In this document: positions 1-6,382 of the stretch, piece after piece
Numbering within the stretch: position 1 is the stretch's first letter
Layout of the letters: each line of letters begins with the position of its first letter
Source of the DNA: an uncultured Collinsella sp.
GTDB lineage: Bacteria; Actinomycetota; Coriobacteriia; Coriobacteriales; Coriobacteriaceae
Length of the DNA: 19,427 nt
Assembly: GCA_902493125.1 (NCBI GenBank)
Contig: CABUOF010000041.1
Location: forward strand, 1 to 19,427
Reading direction: 5' to 3'
Made by a program: the position numbers and the translations under genes
Notes under the pieces: model-generated
Databases searched by the model: none
What the model was told of the DNA's origin: nothing
What the model saw: the letters and a program-made list of their open reading frames with translations, nothing else

Positions 1-21
1 AACTGTCCGCGGGCTTGCGGT

Positions 22-48
22 GAGACACGCTTGTCTTATGCGTTTCTC
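22..48 (-). other. Stem-loop just downstream of the first GntP permease gene
   Basis: Arms at 22-30 and 40-48 pair with one mismatch around a 9-nt loop, directly after the permease stop codon on the minus strand. There is no T-run after it, so it is a weak candidate for a transcript end or mRNA-stabilising hairpin rather than a clear intrinsic terminator. Confidence 0.3.
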
Positions 49-50
49 GC

Positions 51-1385
51 CTAGATAAACAGGCTCAGGATTAGAACCATGATGAGGCCGACAACGGAGT
101 TGACGAGCTCCAACAGGCCCCATGTCTTATAGGTATCCTTCATCGACAGGCCAAACGACTGCTGGAACAGCAGGTAGCCGCCGTCATACATAGGCGTGAT
201 GGTATTGGATGCGCAGGCGCAGACCAGTACTGCAAGCACCGGGTTGATGCCAAACTGCGTAACCATAGGCGCCACGACGCCGGCGGCGGTGATGGCCGAG
301 ACGGTACCCTGGCCGGTGAGCAGGCGCAGGACCACCGTGATCACCCAAGCCAAAATCAGCGGCGACACTGGCATGAGGCTCACCATGTCGGCAAGCGTCG
401 CGCCAACGCCAGAAGTAATGATGACCTGCTTCATGATGCCGCCGGCACCGATAACGAGCAGCACGTTCGCGACGCCCTTGATAGCATCGGACATAGAGCT
501 AGAGATCTCTCCGCCATCCATGCCGCGCGTATAACCATACGCAACCATGGCAAGAATCATCGTGATGAGCATAGTGATATCTGCGCTACCGATGCAGCTG
601 GCAAGATCGTATGCAAAGCAACCCTCGCCCACCGTGTTCTTGATAATCGAAGCCCCAATCATGATGATTGCCGGGAACAGCGGCACCAGAATGGAAAGCC
701 AAAACGGCGGAAGCTCGTCCGCGGGCCTGCGCTCCGCCGGCTTCATAACATTGCCAAGCGGCATGTCATCGAGACCGGGGATGAAATGGCACAGCAAAAG
801 ACCAGAGCAGATAAGTGTCGGAATCGTGACGATCAGACCAAAGATGTAGACCGGCGGAACCTCGGCACCAAAGGCACTCACCAGCGCCATAGGACCAGGC
901 TGCGGCGGAAAAAGAGAATGGCCCATCGTGGTACCAGAAACAGCCGGGATAATCAGGCGCATATAGGGGATGTCGGCCTCTTTGGCGATGCTGATAACGA
1001 GCGGCGTAACGATAAGGAACGCCACCTCGTAGAACATGCTCATACCAAAGATAACGCCGATGATCAGAAGCGCAACAGGCAGCAGCTTAATACCGAGCTT
1101 GTCAACGATAGTGTCGGCAATCTGCTGCGAGGCACCCGAATCGGTCATCAGTTTTCCGATGGCTGCGCCAAAGATAATGATCAGCGCAAGCGACTTAAGC
1201 GTTCCGCCCAGTCCATCTTCCATGGTGGTGACAAGGTCGCCCACAGAGATGCCGTCGGCAAGGGCGATAAAAATGGCGGAAAGAATAAGCGCAATGATGC
1301 TGTTGATTTTAAACTTAACGATCATGGCGACCAGCAGGACTACGCCCACCAGCACCCAAAGGAGTGAAACAACTCCCGCATTCAT
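51..1385 (-). CDS. GntP-family organic acid/gluconate-type permease
   Basis: A 444-residue polytopic membrane protein of the GntP family, which are proton symporters for gluconate and related hydroxy acids. The start at 1385 (MNAGVV) is chosen over an upstream in-frame start because AAAGGAG lies 7 nt before it. Hydrophobic segments run throughout, beginning with a helix at residues 5-22. Visible family landmarks are an HSLFPPQPGP loop, a GQGTVSAITAAG segment and a C-terminal SNTITPMYDGGYLLF segment. The last replaces the SHVNDAGFW motif of classical gluconate permeases, so the substrate may differ from gluconate. The gene follows the HIT-protein gene by 66 nt on the same strand and could be co-transcribed with it. 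Substrate is not predictable from sequence alone. Confidence 0.88.
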   Translation of the reverse strand: MNAGVVSLLWVLVGVVLLVAMIVKFKINSIIALILSAIFIALADGISVGDLVTTMEDGLGGTLKSLALIIIFGAAIGKLMTDSGASQQIADTIVDKLGIKLLPVALLIIGVIFGMSMFYEVAFLIVTPLVISIAKEADIPYMRLIIPAVSGTTMGHSLFPPQPGPMALVSAFGAEVPPVYIFGLIVTIPTLICSGLLLCHFIPGLDDMPLGNVMKPAERRPADELPPFWLSILVPLFPAIIMIGASIIKNTVGEGCFAYDLASCIGSADITMLITMILAMVAYGYTRGMDGGEISSSMSDAIKGVANVLLVIGAGGIMKQVIITSGVGATLADMVSLMPVSPLILAWVITVVLRLLTGQGTVSAITAAGVVAPMVTQFGINPVLAVLVCACASNTITPMYDGGYLLFQQSFGLSMKDTYKTWGLLELVNSVVGLIMVLILSLFI

Positions 1386-1451
1386 AGATAAGCTCCTTTT
1401 AACTGGCAATGAAGCCAAGTGCTTCTATTCGAAATAGCAGCTTTTACTCGC

Positions 1452-1886
1452 TTATAGGTTGGCGACAATTGCCTGGGCGATCTCGTCGTACTGAGCCGAC
1501 TCGAGCGTGACGCGACCGGGGTTCATGGCAAACACGTCGCCAAACTCAAACGGATCGTCCTTGTACTTGGGGACGATATGCACGTGCAGGTGATGCATGG
1601 TGTCGCCGTAGGCACCAAAGTTAATCTTGTCGGGATTGAACGCCTTGTGCAGCGCTGCCGCGACGTGGCGGACATCGGCCATAAAGGCGGCGGCGTCTTC
1701 CTCGGACATGCAGGAGATGTCATCGACGTGCTGCTTGGAGGCCACGATTACGCGGCCCTTATGACTCTGCTCCTTAAACAAGATGAGCTTGCTGGCAGGC
1801 AGGTCAAGCATGGGGATGCCAAAGGCATCGACGAGCGTGTTGTCGGTCCCGCACATGCAGTACGAGCAATCGGTATGCTGTTCCAC
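1452..1886 (-). CDS. HIT-domain (histidine triad) nucleotide-binding protein
   Basis: A 144-residue histidine-triad protein, a family of nucleotide hydrolases or transferases acting on AMP-lysine-type or dinucleotide substrates. The signature HLHVHIV triad is visible near residue 100 (inside HHLHVHIVPK), and an N-terminal CSYCMCG cluster could hold zinc. The start is placed at a GTG (1886) because GAAAGGA lies 5 nt upstream and the protein then begins just before the cysteine cluster, as in other HIT proteins. A longer frame reaches to 2063, but its extra residues run through a perfect palindrome and show no family similarity. It lies upstream of the GntP gene on the same strand. The biological substrate is unknown; a housekeeping role is likely. 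Confidence 0.88.
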   Translation of the reverse strand: MEQHTDCSYCMCGTDNTLVDAFGIPMLDLPASKLILFKEQSHKGRVIVASKQHVDDISCMSEEDAAAFMADVRHVAAALHKAFNPDKINFGAYGDTMHHLHVHIVPKYKDDPFEFGDVFAMNPGRVTLESAQYDEIAQAIVANL

Positions 1887-1916
1887 GGTGATCCTTTCGA
1901 TCTGGACAATGATGAA

Positions 1917-1932
1917 TGCCGCTTTTGCGGCA
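1917..1932 (-). other. Small stem-loop in the HIT gene 5' leader
   Basis: TGCCGC and GCGGCA pair perfectly around a 4-nt loop, 30 nt upstream of the GTG start. It is a stable tetraloop hairpin in the likely 5' untranslated region; whether it is functional is unknown. Confidence 0.35.
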
Positions 1933-1983
1933 GGCGTAACCCCTCGTTTACACCACCAGATAATGGACAGATACAACGCATGC

Positions 1984-2017
1984 GTAGTCGATACGAAATC
2001 GGTTTCGTATCGACTAC
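1984..2017. promoter_or_regulatory. 15-bp perfect inverted repeat, candidate repressor operator
   Basis: Positions 1984-1998 and 2003-2017 are perfect reverse complements around TCGG. The inner 16 bp (1993-2008) read ACGAAATCGGTTTCGT, with a central CG, the architecture of LacI-family operators. A related site lies at 2118-2133 (ACGAAACCGATTTCAT). The palindrome sits about 100 bp upstream of the HIT start and 90 bp upstream of the promoter toward the YczE-like gene, so it could control either direction. The assignment to LacI-type regulators is inference; no such regulator is in the window. Confidence 0.5.
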
Positions 2018-2051
2018 CGCCATGATACAGCCAACGAGTTGTTACGATTAG

Positions 2052-2063
2052 GTGAACGTTCAC
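2052..2063. promoter_or_regulatory. GTGAACGTTCAC palindrome, possible operator
   Basis: A perfect 12-bp palindrome with a central CG at the start of an AT-rich stretch, about 20 bp upstream of the putative -35 element at 2082. Its form (GTGAAC/GTTCAC) fits many LacI-family operators, but binding is unproven. Confidence 0.35.
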
Positions 2064-2081
2064 TTTTTATTGTTTTTCTCT

Positions 2082-2133
2082 TTGCAAATAGAATCCCGTG
2101 CGTATACTAAGGCTCAAACGAAACCGATTTCAT
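2082..2133 (+). promoter_or_regulatory. Putative promoter with overlapping operator for the YczE-like gene
   Basis: A TTGCAA element (2082-2087) is followed after 15 bp by TATACT (2103-2108), a near-consensus -10. Transcription would start near 2115, and the palindrome ACGAAACCGATTTCAT (2118-2133) covers the first transcribed bases, where a bound repressor would block initiation. The palindrome core is shared with the larger inverted repeat at 1984-2017. The spacer is short, so the -35 assignment is uncertain. Confidence 0.45.
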
Positions 2134-2140
2134 CGAGCGT

Positions 2141-2346
2141 GAGCAATAGGATGCTAAGACGCACCCTACCATCTTGGCATCCTATTGCCCACGCAATGTC
2201 ATTTGCTTTCCTCCCGTCTCGCTGGCTCTTCAGTCCCATTCCGGCACAGCGAGACACTTCCTAGACAACTGACCGTGGGGCCGGCTTTTCTGCTTTAACA
2301 GCAGTGCCTCCGATAATCCTCTTTTGCCGGTCCGGGTCAGTTTTTT
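2141..2346 (+). ncRNA. Structured 5' leader with intrinsic terminator (candidate attenuator or riboswitch)
   Basis: The ~260-nt leader before the YczE-like gene folds into three elements. Hairpin 1 has arms 2143-2159 and 2172-2188 (17 pairs, one G-U). Hairpin 2 has arms 2216-2224 and 2247-2255 (9 perfect pairs, 22-nt loop). Hairpin 3 has AACTGACC (2267-2274) with GGTCAGTT (2335-2342), then 2279-2285 with 2326-2332, and an inner small hairpin 2290-2294/2300-2304. Hairpin 3 ends in six T residues (2341-2346), the form of an intrinsic terminator, 27 nt before the start codon. CCGGCA in the loop of hairpin 2 (2241-2246) can pair with TGCCGG in the terminator stem (2325-2330), which could serve as an antiterminator or tertiary contact. 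I could not match it to a known riboswitch class. Pairings are seen directly; the regulatory role is inferred. Confidence 0.5.
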
Positions 2347-2373
2347 CACACAACCGAAAGAACGGGTAGCAAC

Positions 2374-3054
2374 ATGCGACCGCTCATCATCATGAATGGC
2401 GAGAAGATCGATTGGTTCCATACCGTCATCAGGATGCTGATGTATCTGGCGGGCGTTGCAGTACTGGCACTCGGCATGAGTCTCCAGACGGCATCCGGCC
2501 TGGGCGTCGCCACGCTCACGTGCTTTGCCACAACCCTATCCATGCTCACGGGCAAGACGCTCGGCTTTTGGATCACTGCTACCTATGTCGCCTACATCGT
2601 GGCACAATTCACTATCTTGCGACGCGAGTTCCAGCCGCGCATCCTGCTCGAGCTGTGCTTCTCAACGCTCATCGGCGGCTTCACCGACTTCTTCATGGCG
2701 GTCAACCCGCTGCATCCCGCAGCACTCCCCATACAGGTTGAGACCATGCTGCTCTCCCTCGCTGTCACTGCATTTGGCGTAAGTCTCGTCGTCAACATGG
2801 GCGTTGTCCCCAACGCGCCCGACGGCCTGGTGCAGGTCATTGCCGAAAAGATTAAACGCCGCTTTGGCGACGTAAAAGTCGTGTTCGACTGCTCGCATGT
2901 CGCCGTGTCTCTCGTTCTGTCGCTCGCGCTCATGCACAACCTAGGCGGCTTTGGCGTGACCACCGCCATCTCGGCGCTGTTCTTGGACCATGTCATCAAC
3001 ATCGCTAATAAGCTGTTCGCCCAGCGCTTTGTGCGCGCGGCATTCGGGAAATAG
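2374..3054 (+). CDS. YczE/YyaS/YitT-type integral membrane protein
   Basis: A 226-residue membrane protein with about five hydrophobic segments: residues 17-35, 62-80, 90-110, 127-150 and 170-200 roughly. The first segment and its tail (GMSLQTASGLGVATL) have the form typical of the YczE family, where the first helix leads into a glycine-rich 'GLGV' turn. A conserved-looking VPNAPDGLVQVIAEKIKRR stretch follows the fourth segment. Family members are poorly characterised; roles in export or membrane-associated processes have been suggested without a firm substrate. The start at 2374 has only a weak GGGTAG upstream. The gene sits behind a long structured leader with a terminator, so its expression is likely conditional. 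No clear terminator follows it before the ATPase gene. Confidence 0.75.
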   Translation: MRPLIIMNGEKIDWFHTVIRMLMYLAGVAVLALGMSLQTASGLGVATLTCFATTLSMLTGKTLGFWITATYVAYIVAQFTILRREFQPRILLELCFSTLIGGFTDFFMAVNPLHPAALPIQVETMLLSLAVTAFGVSLVVNMGVVPNAPDGLVQVIAEKIKRRFGDVKVVFDCSHVAVSLVLSLALMHNLGGFGVTTAISALFLDHVINIANKLFAQRFVRAAFGK

Positions 3055-3080
3055 CACCACCGTAAGAACCCGCAAACAGC

Positions 3081-3140
3081 GCTATACGTTGCTATATCTC
3101 ACTATACTTTGCTATACTTTGCTATATCTTGCTATATCTT
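3081..3140 (+). repeat. Six tandem copies of a 10-bp unit, GCTATAYNTT type
   Basis: Units at 3081, 3091, 3101, 3111, 3121 and 3131 read GCTATACGTT, GCTATATCTC, ACTATACTTT, GCTATACTTT, GCTATATCTT and GCTATATCTT. The period is exactly 10 bp, close to one helical turn. Units contain TATACT/TATATC, which resemble -10 elements, and the junctions give TTGCTA, resembling a -35; for example TTGCTA at 3089-3094 and TATACT at 3113-3118 are 18 bp apart. The array ends 4 bp before the ribosome-binding site of the ATPase gene, so it may be the promoter, an operator array, or both. Confidence 0.9.
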
Positions 3141-3157
3141 GAGCAAAGGTGGCTCAC

Positions 3158-4249
3158 ATGCAAACAAACCCTTTTAAGCCCACAGCAGGTAAAACACCTC
3201 CCACGATTATCGGCCGCGAAGATGTACTTGAAGAATTCAGTGAAGGCCTCACCAACGGGCCTGGTGCCCCTGGGCGCCTAATGCGCATAGCCGGCGTCCG
3301 TGGAACGGGCAAGACGGTCCTCCTTGACGAGTGCTCACGTTTGGCGCAAAGCCGTGGCTGGACGGTCATAAAAGAGGTCGCAACCGAGGGACTTTGCCAG
3401 CGCATTCTCGAACAGCTGCAGCCCAAATTCCAGGCCAAACACGCCAGATTTGAGCCCACCGTAGCTGGCATATCCATCGGCAGCATAGATATTGAGCGAA
3501 TCGGCCCATCGCTACGCGACGCCATGAGACAGACAATATCCAAGAATGGAAATGGCCTGCTCATCACTCTCGACGAGGTTCAAGACGCAGAGCTCGATGA
3601 GGTCCGAACGCTCTCCATTGCGATTCAGCAGGTTATCGGCGAAGACCTTGATATCGCCTTTGTTTTTGCTGGGCTTCCTTCGATGATTGAAAGCATCATC
3701 AACGGAAAGACACTTACGTTTTTGCGCCGTGCCCTCCCCTTTGATCTGAAGGCTGTGGCAGTAACCGAAGTGTCGTACTCCCTCGAGGAAACCATTGAAG
3801 CGTCTGGCATGGAGTTGCAGCCAGGTATTGCCGGCCAACTTGCCGAGGCAACGCAAGGCTATCCTTTCATGATCCAACTCGTTGGATACTACGCATGGCA
3901 GTTGGCAAGACGTGCACATACAGCGATTATTGGAGAAGAAGAAGCCGAGCGTGGCATTGCAACGGCACGCGAACGCTTCTGCGCCATGGTGATTGAGCCC
4001 GCGCTGCAGCGCATTCCGCCCACGTGCATCGCTTATCTGCTGAGCATGGCGTCTTTGGGGCAGACGAGCTCGACCAGCATGGTTGCCGATGCCCTAAACA
4101 AAACGCCTCAACAGGTGAGCTCCGTCCGCAGCCGCCTGTTAAGAGAATCGATTATCGAGGCTCCTTCGTACGGCAAGGTCTCATTTGCCATCCCCTACAT
4201 GCGCGACTACCTCTACAAGCACAAAGCCGAACTGGAAGTTGAACTGTAG
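3158..4249 (+). CDS. AAA-type ATPase with C-terminal winged-helix region
   Basis: A 363-residue ATP-binding protein. Walker A is GVRGTGKT at residues 46-53, and Walker B is LLITLDE with D139-E140, followed by VQD. A sensor-like strand DIAFVFAGLPSM lies at 165-176. The C-terminal ~90 residues (SMASLGQTSSTSMVADALNKT onward, then SSVRSRLLRESII) look like a winged helix-turn-helix, as in AAA_16/Orc1-Cdc6-like and related ATPases. The start at 3158 is preferred over a GTG at 3149 because AAAGGTGG ends 5 nt before it. No signal peptide or membrane segment is seen, so it is cytoplasmic. It stands alone, between a 10-bp repeat array and a degenerate repeat tract. Its target is unknown; roles in defence or DNA transactions are possible but unsupported here. 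Confidence 0.8.
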   Translation: MQTNPFKPTAGKTPPTIIGREDVLEEFSEGLTNGPGAPGRLMRIAGVRGTGKTVLLDECSRLAQSRGWTVIKEVATEGLCQRILEQLQPKFQAKHARFEPTVAGISIGSIDIERIGPSLRDAMRQTISKNGNGLLITLDEVQDAELDEVRTLSIAIQQVIGEDLDIAFVFAGLPSMIESIINGKTLTFLRRALPFDLKAVAVTEVSYSLEETIEASGMELQPGIAGQLAEATQGYPFMIQLVGYYAWQLARRAHTAIIGEEEAERGIATARERFCAMVIEPALQRIPPTCIAYLLSMASLGQTSSTSMVADALNKTPQQVSSVRSRLLRESIIEAPSYGKVSFAIPYMRDYLYKHKAELEVEL

Positions 4250-4268
4250 AAACGACAACTGCCCTGCA

Positions 4269-4422
4269 AGACGAAAACCGTTTTCGTACGGATTTAAAGC
4301 AGACGTAAACGGTTTTCGTCTTGATTTGCGTCCGAAATTAAGACGTAAATTGCGCTTTCGTACGCTTATTACCAGACGCAAATTGTTTTCGTCCGGCTAT
4401 GCGTCCCCAATCTAGACGCAAA
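4269..4422 (+). repeat. Degenerate tandem repeat, two ~72-bp units each of two AGACGNAAA...TTTCGT halves
   Basis: AGACGNAAA occurs at 4269, 4301, 4341, 4374 and 4414, with spacings of 32, 40, 33 and 40 bp. TTTCGT occurs at 4282, 4314, 4356 and 4387. Units 4269-4340 (72 bp) and 4341-4413 (73 bp) align with small indels at roughly two-thirds identity by eye. Each half can fold into a short hairpin, such as CGAAAAC/GTTTTCG at 4272-4286, and TTTGCGTC (4326-4333) can pair with GACGCAAA (4375-4382 or 4415-4422). The fifth copy runs into the terminator stem. No coding potential is seen. Confidence 0.75.
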
Positions 4423-4457
4423 GAGCCCCGAGCTCGTATGAACTCGGGGCTCTTTGC
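4418..4457. terminator. Bidirectional intrinsic terminator between the ATPase and dehydratase genes
   Basis: Arms 4418-4432 and 4443-4457 pair perfectly (15 bp) around a 10-nt loop, GC-rich in the centre with AAAG/CTTT at the base. This is the symmetric form that ends convergent transcripts, here the plus-strand ATPase and the minus-strand dehydratase. Confidence 0.85.
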
Positions 4458-4495
4458 GCCACGCATCTATGAGAGGGAATCGATGCGCCCGGGCG

Positions 4496-6274
4496 CTACT
4501 CCATGTAGCCACCCTGAATGGCGGAAACTGCATGTTCGGTAAAGAACTTGAGCGTGCCGGAGGTATAGCGATTAGCCTTGGGCTTCCAAGCGGCTCGACG
4601 CTCGGCCAGGACGGCGTCGACCTCGGCCGGCTCCATCTTCTTGCCGGCGATGCCCACGATGGACAGCGAGCGCTCGGGAATGTTGATCTGGATCAGGTCG
4701 CCTTCCTCGATCAGGGCAATCGGGCCGCCCACGGCAGCCTCGGGCGAAACGTGACCGATAGCCGGGCCCTTGGAGGCGCCGGAGAAGCGGCCATCGGTGA
4801 TCAGGGCAATGCTCGCACCCAGCTCGGGATCGCTGGCGATAGCCTCAGTGGTGTAGAACATCTCGGGCATTCCGGAACCCTTGGGGCCCTCATAGCGAAT
4901 GATAACGGCATCGCCGGGCTTGACCTCATGCGTCAGGACGGCGTGAATGGCGTCCTCCTCGCAGTCGAACGGACGGGCCTTGAGCGTAGCCTGGAACATC
5001 TCACGCGGAACGACGGTGTGCTTGACGACGGCACCCTCGGGGGCAAGGTTGCCGTGAAGGATGGCGATGGAGCCATCGGTACCAAAAGCCTGGTCGAACG
5101 GACGGATGATGTCCTCGCGCTTGAGGTTCCACTTCTCCAGGTAGCGGCCGCACTTCTCGTAGTAGCCGTTGTTCTTGAGGTCCTCGAGGTTCTCGCCGAG
5201 AGTCTTGCCGGTGACGGTCATGACGTCGAGATGGAGCATCGACTTGATCTCCTCCATGATGCGCGGCACGCCGCCCGCATAATAGAAGAACTGCGCCGGC
5301 CACTCGCCTGCGGGACGAACGTTGAGCAGGTAGTGGGCGCCACGGTGCAGACGATCGAAGTCGTCGGCGGACATCTCGATGCCAAACTCACGGGCGATTG
5401 CGGGGATGTGCAGCAGGGAGTTGGTGGAACCAGAGATGGCGCCGTGGACCATGATGAGGTTCTCGAAGGATTCCTTGGTCACGATGTCACGCGGACACAG
5501 GTTGTGCTCGGAGAGCCACACGGACTGACGGCCGGCCTCGCGGGCGAACTCGCGCAGGTCGGAGCTGGTGGCGGGCAGCAGAGCCGTGCCGGGGAGCATA
5601 AGGCCCAGGGCCTCGGCGGTAACCTGCATGGTCGAGGCGGTGCCCATAAAGGAGCAGGCGCCGCAGCTGGGGCATGCGTTGTGCTTGGCAAACTCAAGCT
5701 CCTCGCGGGAGATCTCGCCGCGCTCGTAACGGGCAGAAATCGCGCCGAGCTGCTCCAGGGTCAACAGATCGGGACCGGCATCCATGACACCGCCGGTAAC
5801 GACGATGGAGGGGATGTTGATGCGGCCCATGGCCATGAGGTTCGCAGGCAGGCCCTTATCGCAGCTGGCGACAAAGACGCCGGCATCGAACGGGGTGGCC
5901 TTGGCGTGGATCTCGATCATGTTGGCGATCATGTCGCGGCTGGGCAGCGAGTAGTTGATGCCGTCGTGGCCCTGGGCCTCGCCGTCGCAGATATCGGTGC
6001 AGAAGTAACGGGCACCGTGACCGCCAGCCTCGGCAACGCCAGCGCGCACCTCCTCGACCAGCTCGAACAGGCCGGCAGAACCCGGGTGCGAATCGCCAAA
6101 GGTCGACTCGATGATGACCTGCGGCTTGTCCAGGTCCTCGATCGTCCAGCCGGAGCCCAGACGCAGCGGGTCCATCTCGGGGCTGATGGTGCGAAACTTG
6201 CCGGAACGCGGCTGCAGCTTGGCAACCAGGTCGGCGGCCTCCTGCTGAATCTGTGCCTTGGTTTTCTCGTCCAT
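4496..6274 (-). CDS. IlvD/Edd-family dehydratase, likely sugar-acid (aldonate) dehydratase
   Basis: A 592-residue iron-sulfur dehydratase. The start at 6274 (MDEKTK) has AGAGGAG 6 nt upstream. Cysteines that can hold the cluster are C96 (ICDGEAQG), C138 (ASCDKGLP) and C201/C204/C207 (CPSCGAC). The N-terminal region (GWTIEDLDKPQVIIESTFG) lacks the cysteine-bearing segment usual near residue 50-60 in biosynthetic IlvD. By recall, several segments resemble the YjhG/YagF xylonate-type dehydratases: VASCDKGLPA, GSTNSLLHIPAIA, AGGVPRIM, DVMTVTGKTLGENL and GNLAPEGAVVKHT. The gene lies 108 nt downstream of a GntP permease on the same strand, and no ilvB, ilvC or ilvE is nearby. It probably removes water from an aldonic acid to give a 2-keto-3-deoxy acid; biosynthetic dihydroxy-acid dehydratase is the alternative. 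Confidence 0.85.
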   Translation of the reverse strand: MDEKTKAQIQQEAADLVAKLQPRSGKFRTISPEMDPLRLGSGWTIEDLDKPQVIIESTFGDSHPGSAGLFELVEEVRAGVAEAGGHGARYFCTDICDGEAQGHDGINYSLPSRDMIANMIEIHAKATPFDAGVFVASCDKGLPANLMAMGRINIPSIVVTGGVMDAGPDLLTLEQLGAISARYERGEISREELEFAKHNACPSCGACSFMGTASTMQVTAEALGLMLPGTALLPATSSDLREFAREAGRQSVWLSEHNLCPRDIVTKESFENLIMVHGAISGSTNSLLHIPAIAREFGIEMSADDFDRLHRGAHYLLNVRPAGEWPAQFFYYAGGVPRIMEEIKSMLHLDVMTVTGKTLGENLEDLKNNGYYEKCGRYLEKWNLKREDIIRPFDQAFGTDGSIAILHGNLAPEGAVVKHTVVPREMFQATLKARPFDCEEDAIHAVLTHEVKPGDAVIIRYEGPKGSGMPEMFYTTEAIASDPELGASIALITDGRFSGASKGPAIGHVSPEAAVGGPIALIEEGDLIQINIPERSLSIVGIAGKKMEPAEVDAVLAERRAAWKPKANRYTSGTLKFFTEHAVSAIQGGYME

Positions 6275-6305
6275 GATGTTCTCCTCTTTTGGTTTGAACG
6301 GTTGT

Positions 6306-6318
6306 ACCAATCGTTGGT
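6306..6318. promoter_or_regulatory. ACCAA-TCG-TTGGT inverted repeat ahead of the dehydratase gene
   Basis: A 5-bp perfect inverted repeat with a 3-bp centre, 32 bp upstream of the dehydratase start. It could be an operator within the permease-dehydratase intergenic gap. It is short and may be chance. Confidence 0.25.
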
Positions 6319-6341
6319 GAATAAATCTGGTGTAGGTGGCT

Positions 6342-6360
6342 GCCGAGCGATGTGCTCGGC
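6342..6360 (-). other. Stem-loop between permease and dehydratase genes
   Basis: GCCGAGC (6342-6348) and GCTCGGC (6354-6360) pair perfectly around a 5-nt loop, 22 bp after the permease stop on the minus strand. There is no T-run, so it more likely separates or stabilises parts of a shared mRNA than terminates it. Confidence 0.4.
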
Positions 6361-6382
6361 AAAAGATGCTTAGCTACGCGAA

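Noticed and set aside
1887..2063. N-terminal extension of the HIT protein to an ATG at 2063
   Set aside because: The extension translates a perfect palindrome and has no family similarity; a GTG at 1886 has a good ribosome-binding site.
2216..2346. Small SRP RNA, SAM, TPP, FMN or fluoride riboswitch
   Set aside because: I compared by eye with the consensus segments I remember and none fit on either strand; only generic stems and a terminator are supported.
3081..3140. CRISPR-like array
   Set aside because: Units are 10 bp with no spacers; it is a simple tandem repeat.
4269..4422. CRISPR array or coding repeat
   Set aside because: Units are degenerate and contiguous, without constant repeats and unique spacers, and no convincing frame is present.
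4454..6373. A 639-codon open frame on the plus strand opposite the dehydratase gene
   Set aside because: It is the mirror of a GC-rich coding frame; the minus strand has clear dehydratase motifs, a ribosome-binding site and a terminator, and the plus reading is low-complexity Gly/Ala/Val/Leu sequence.
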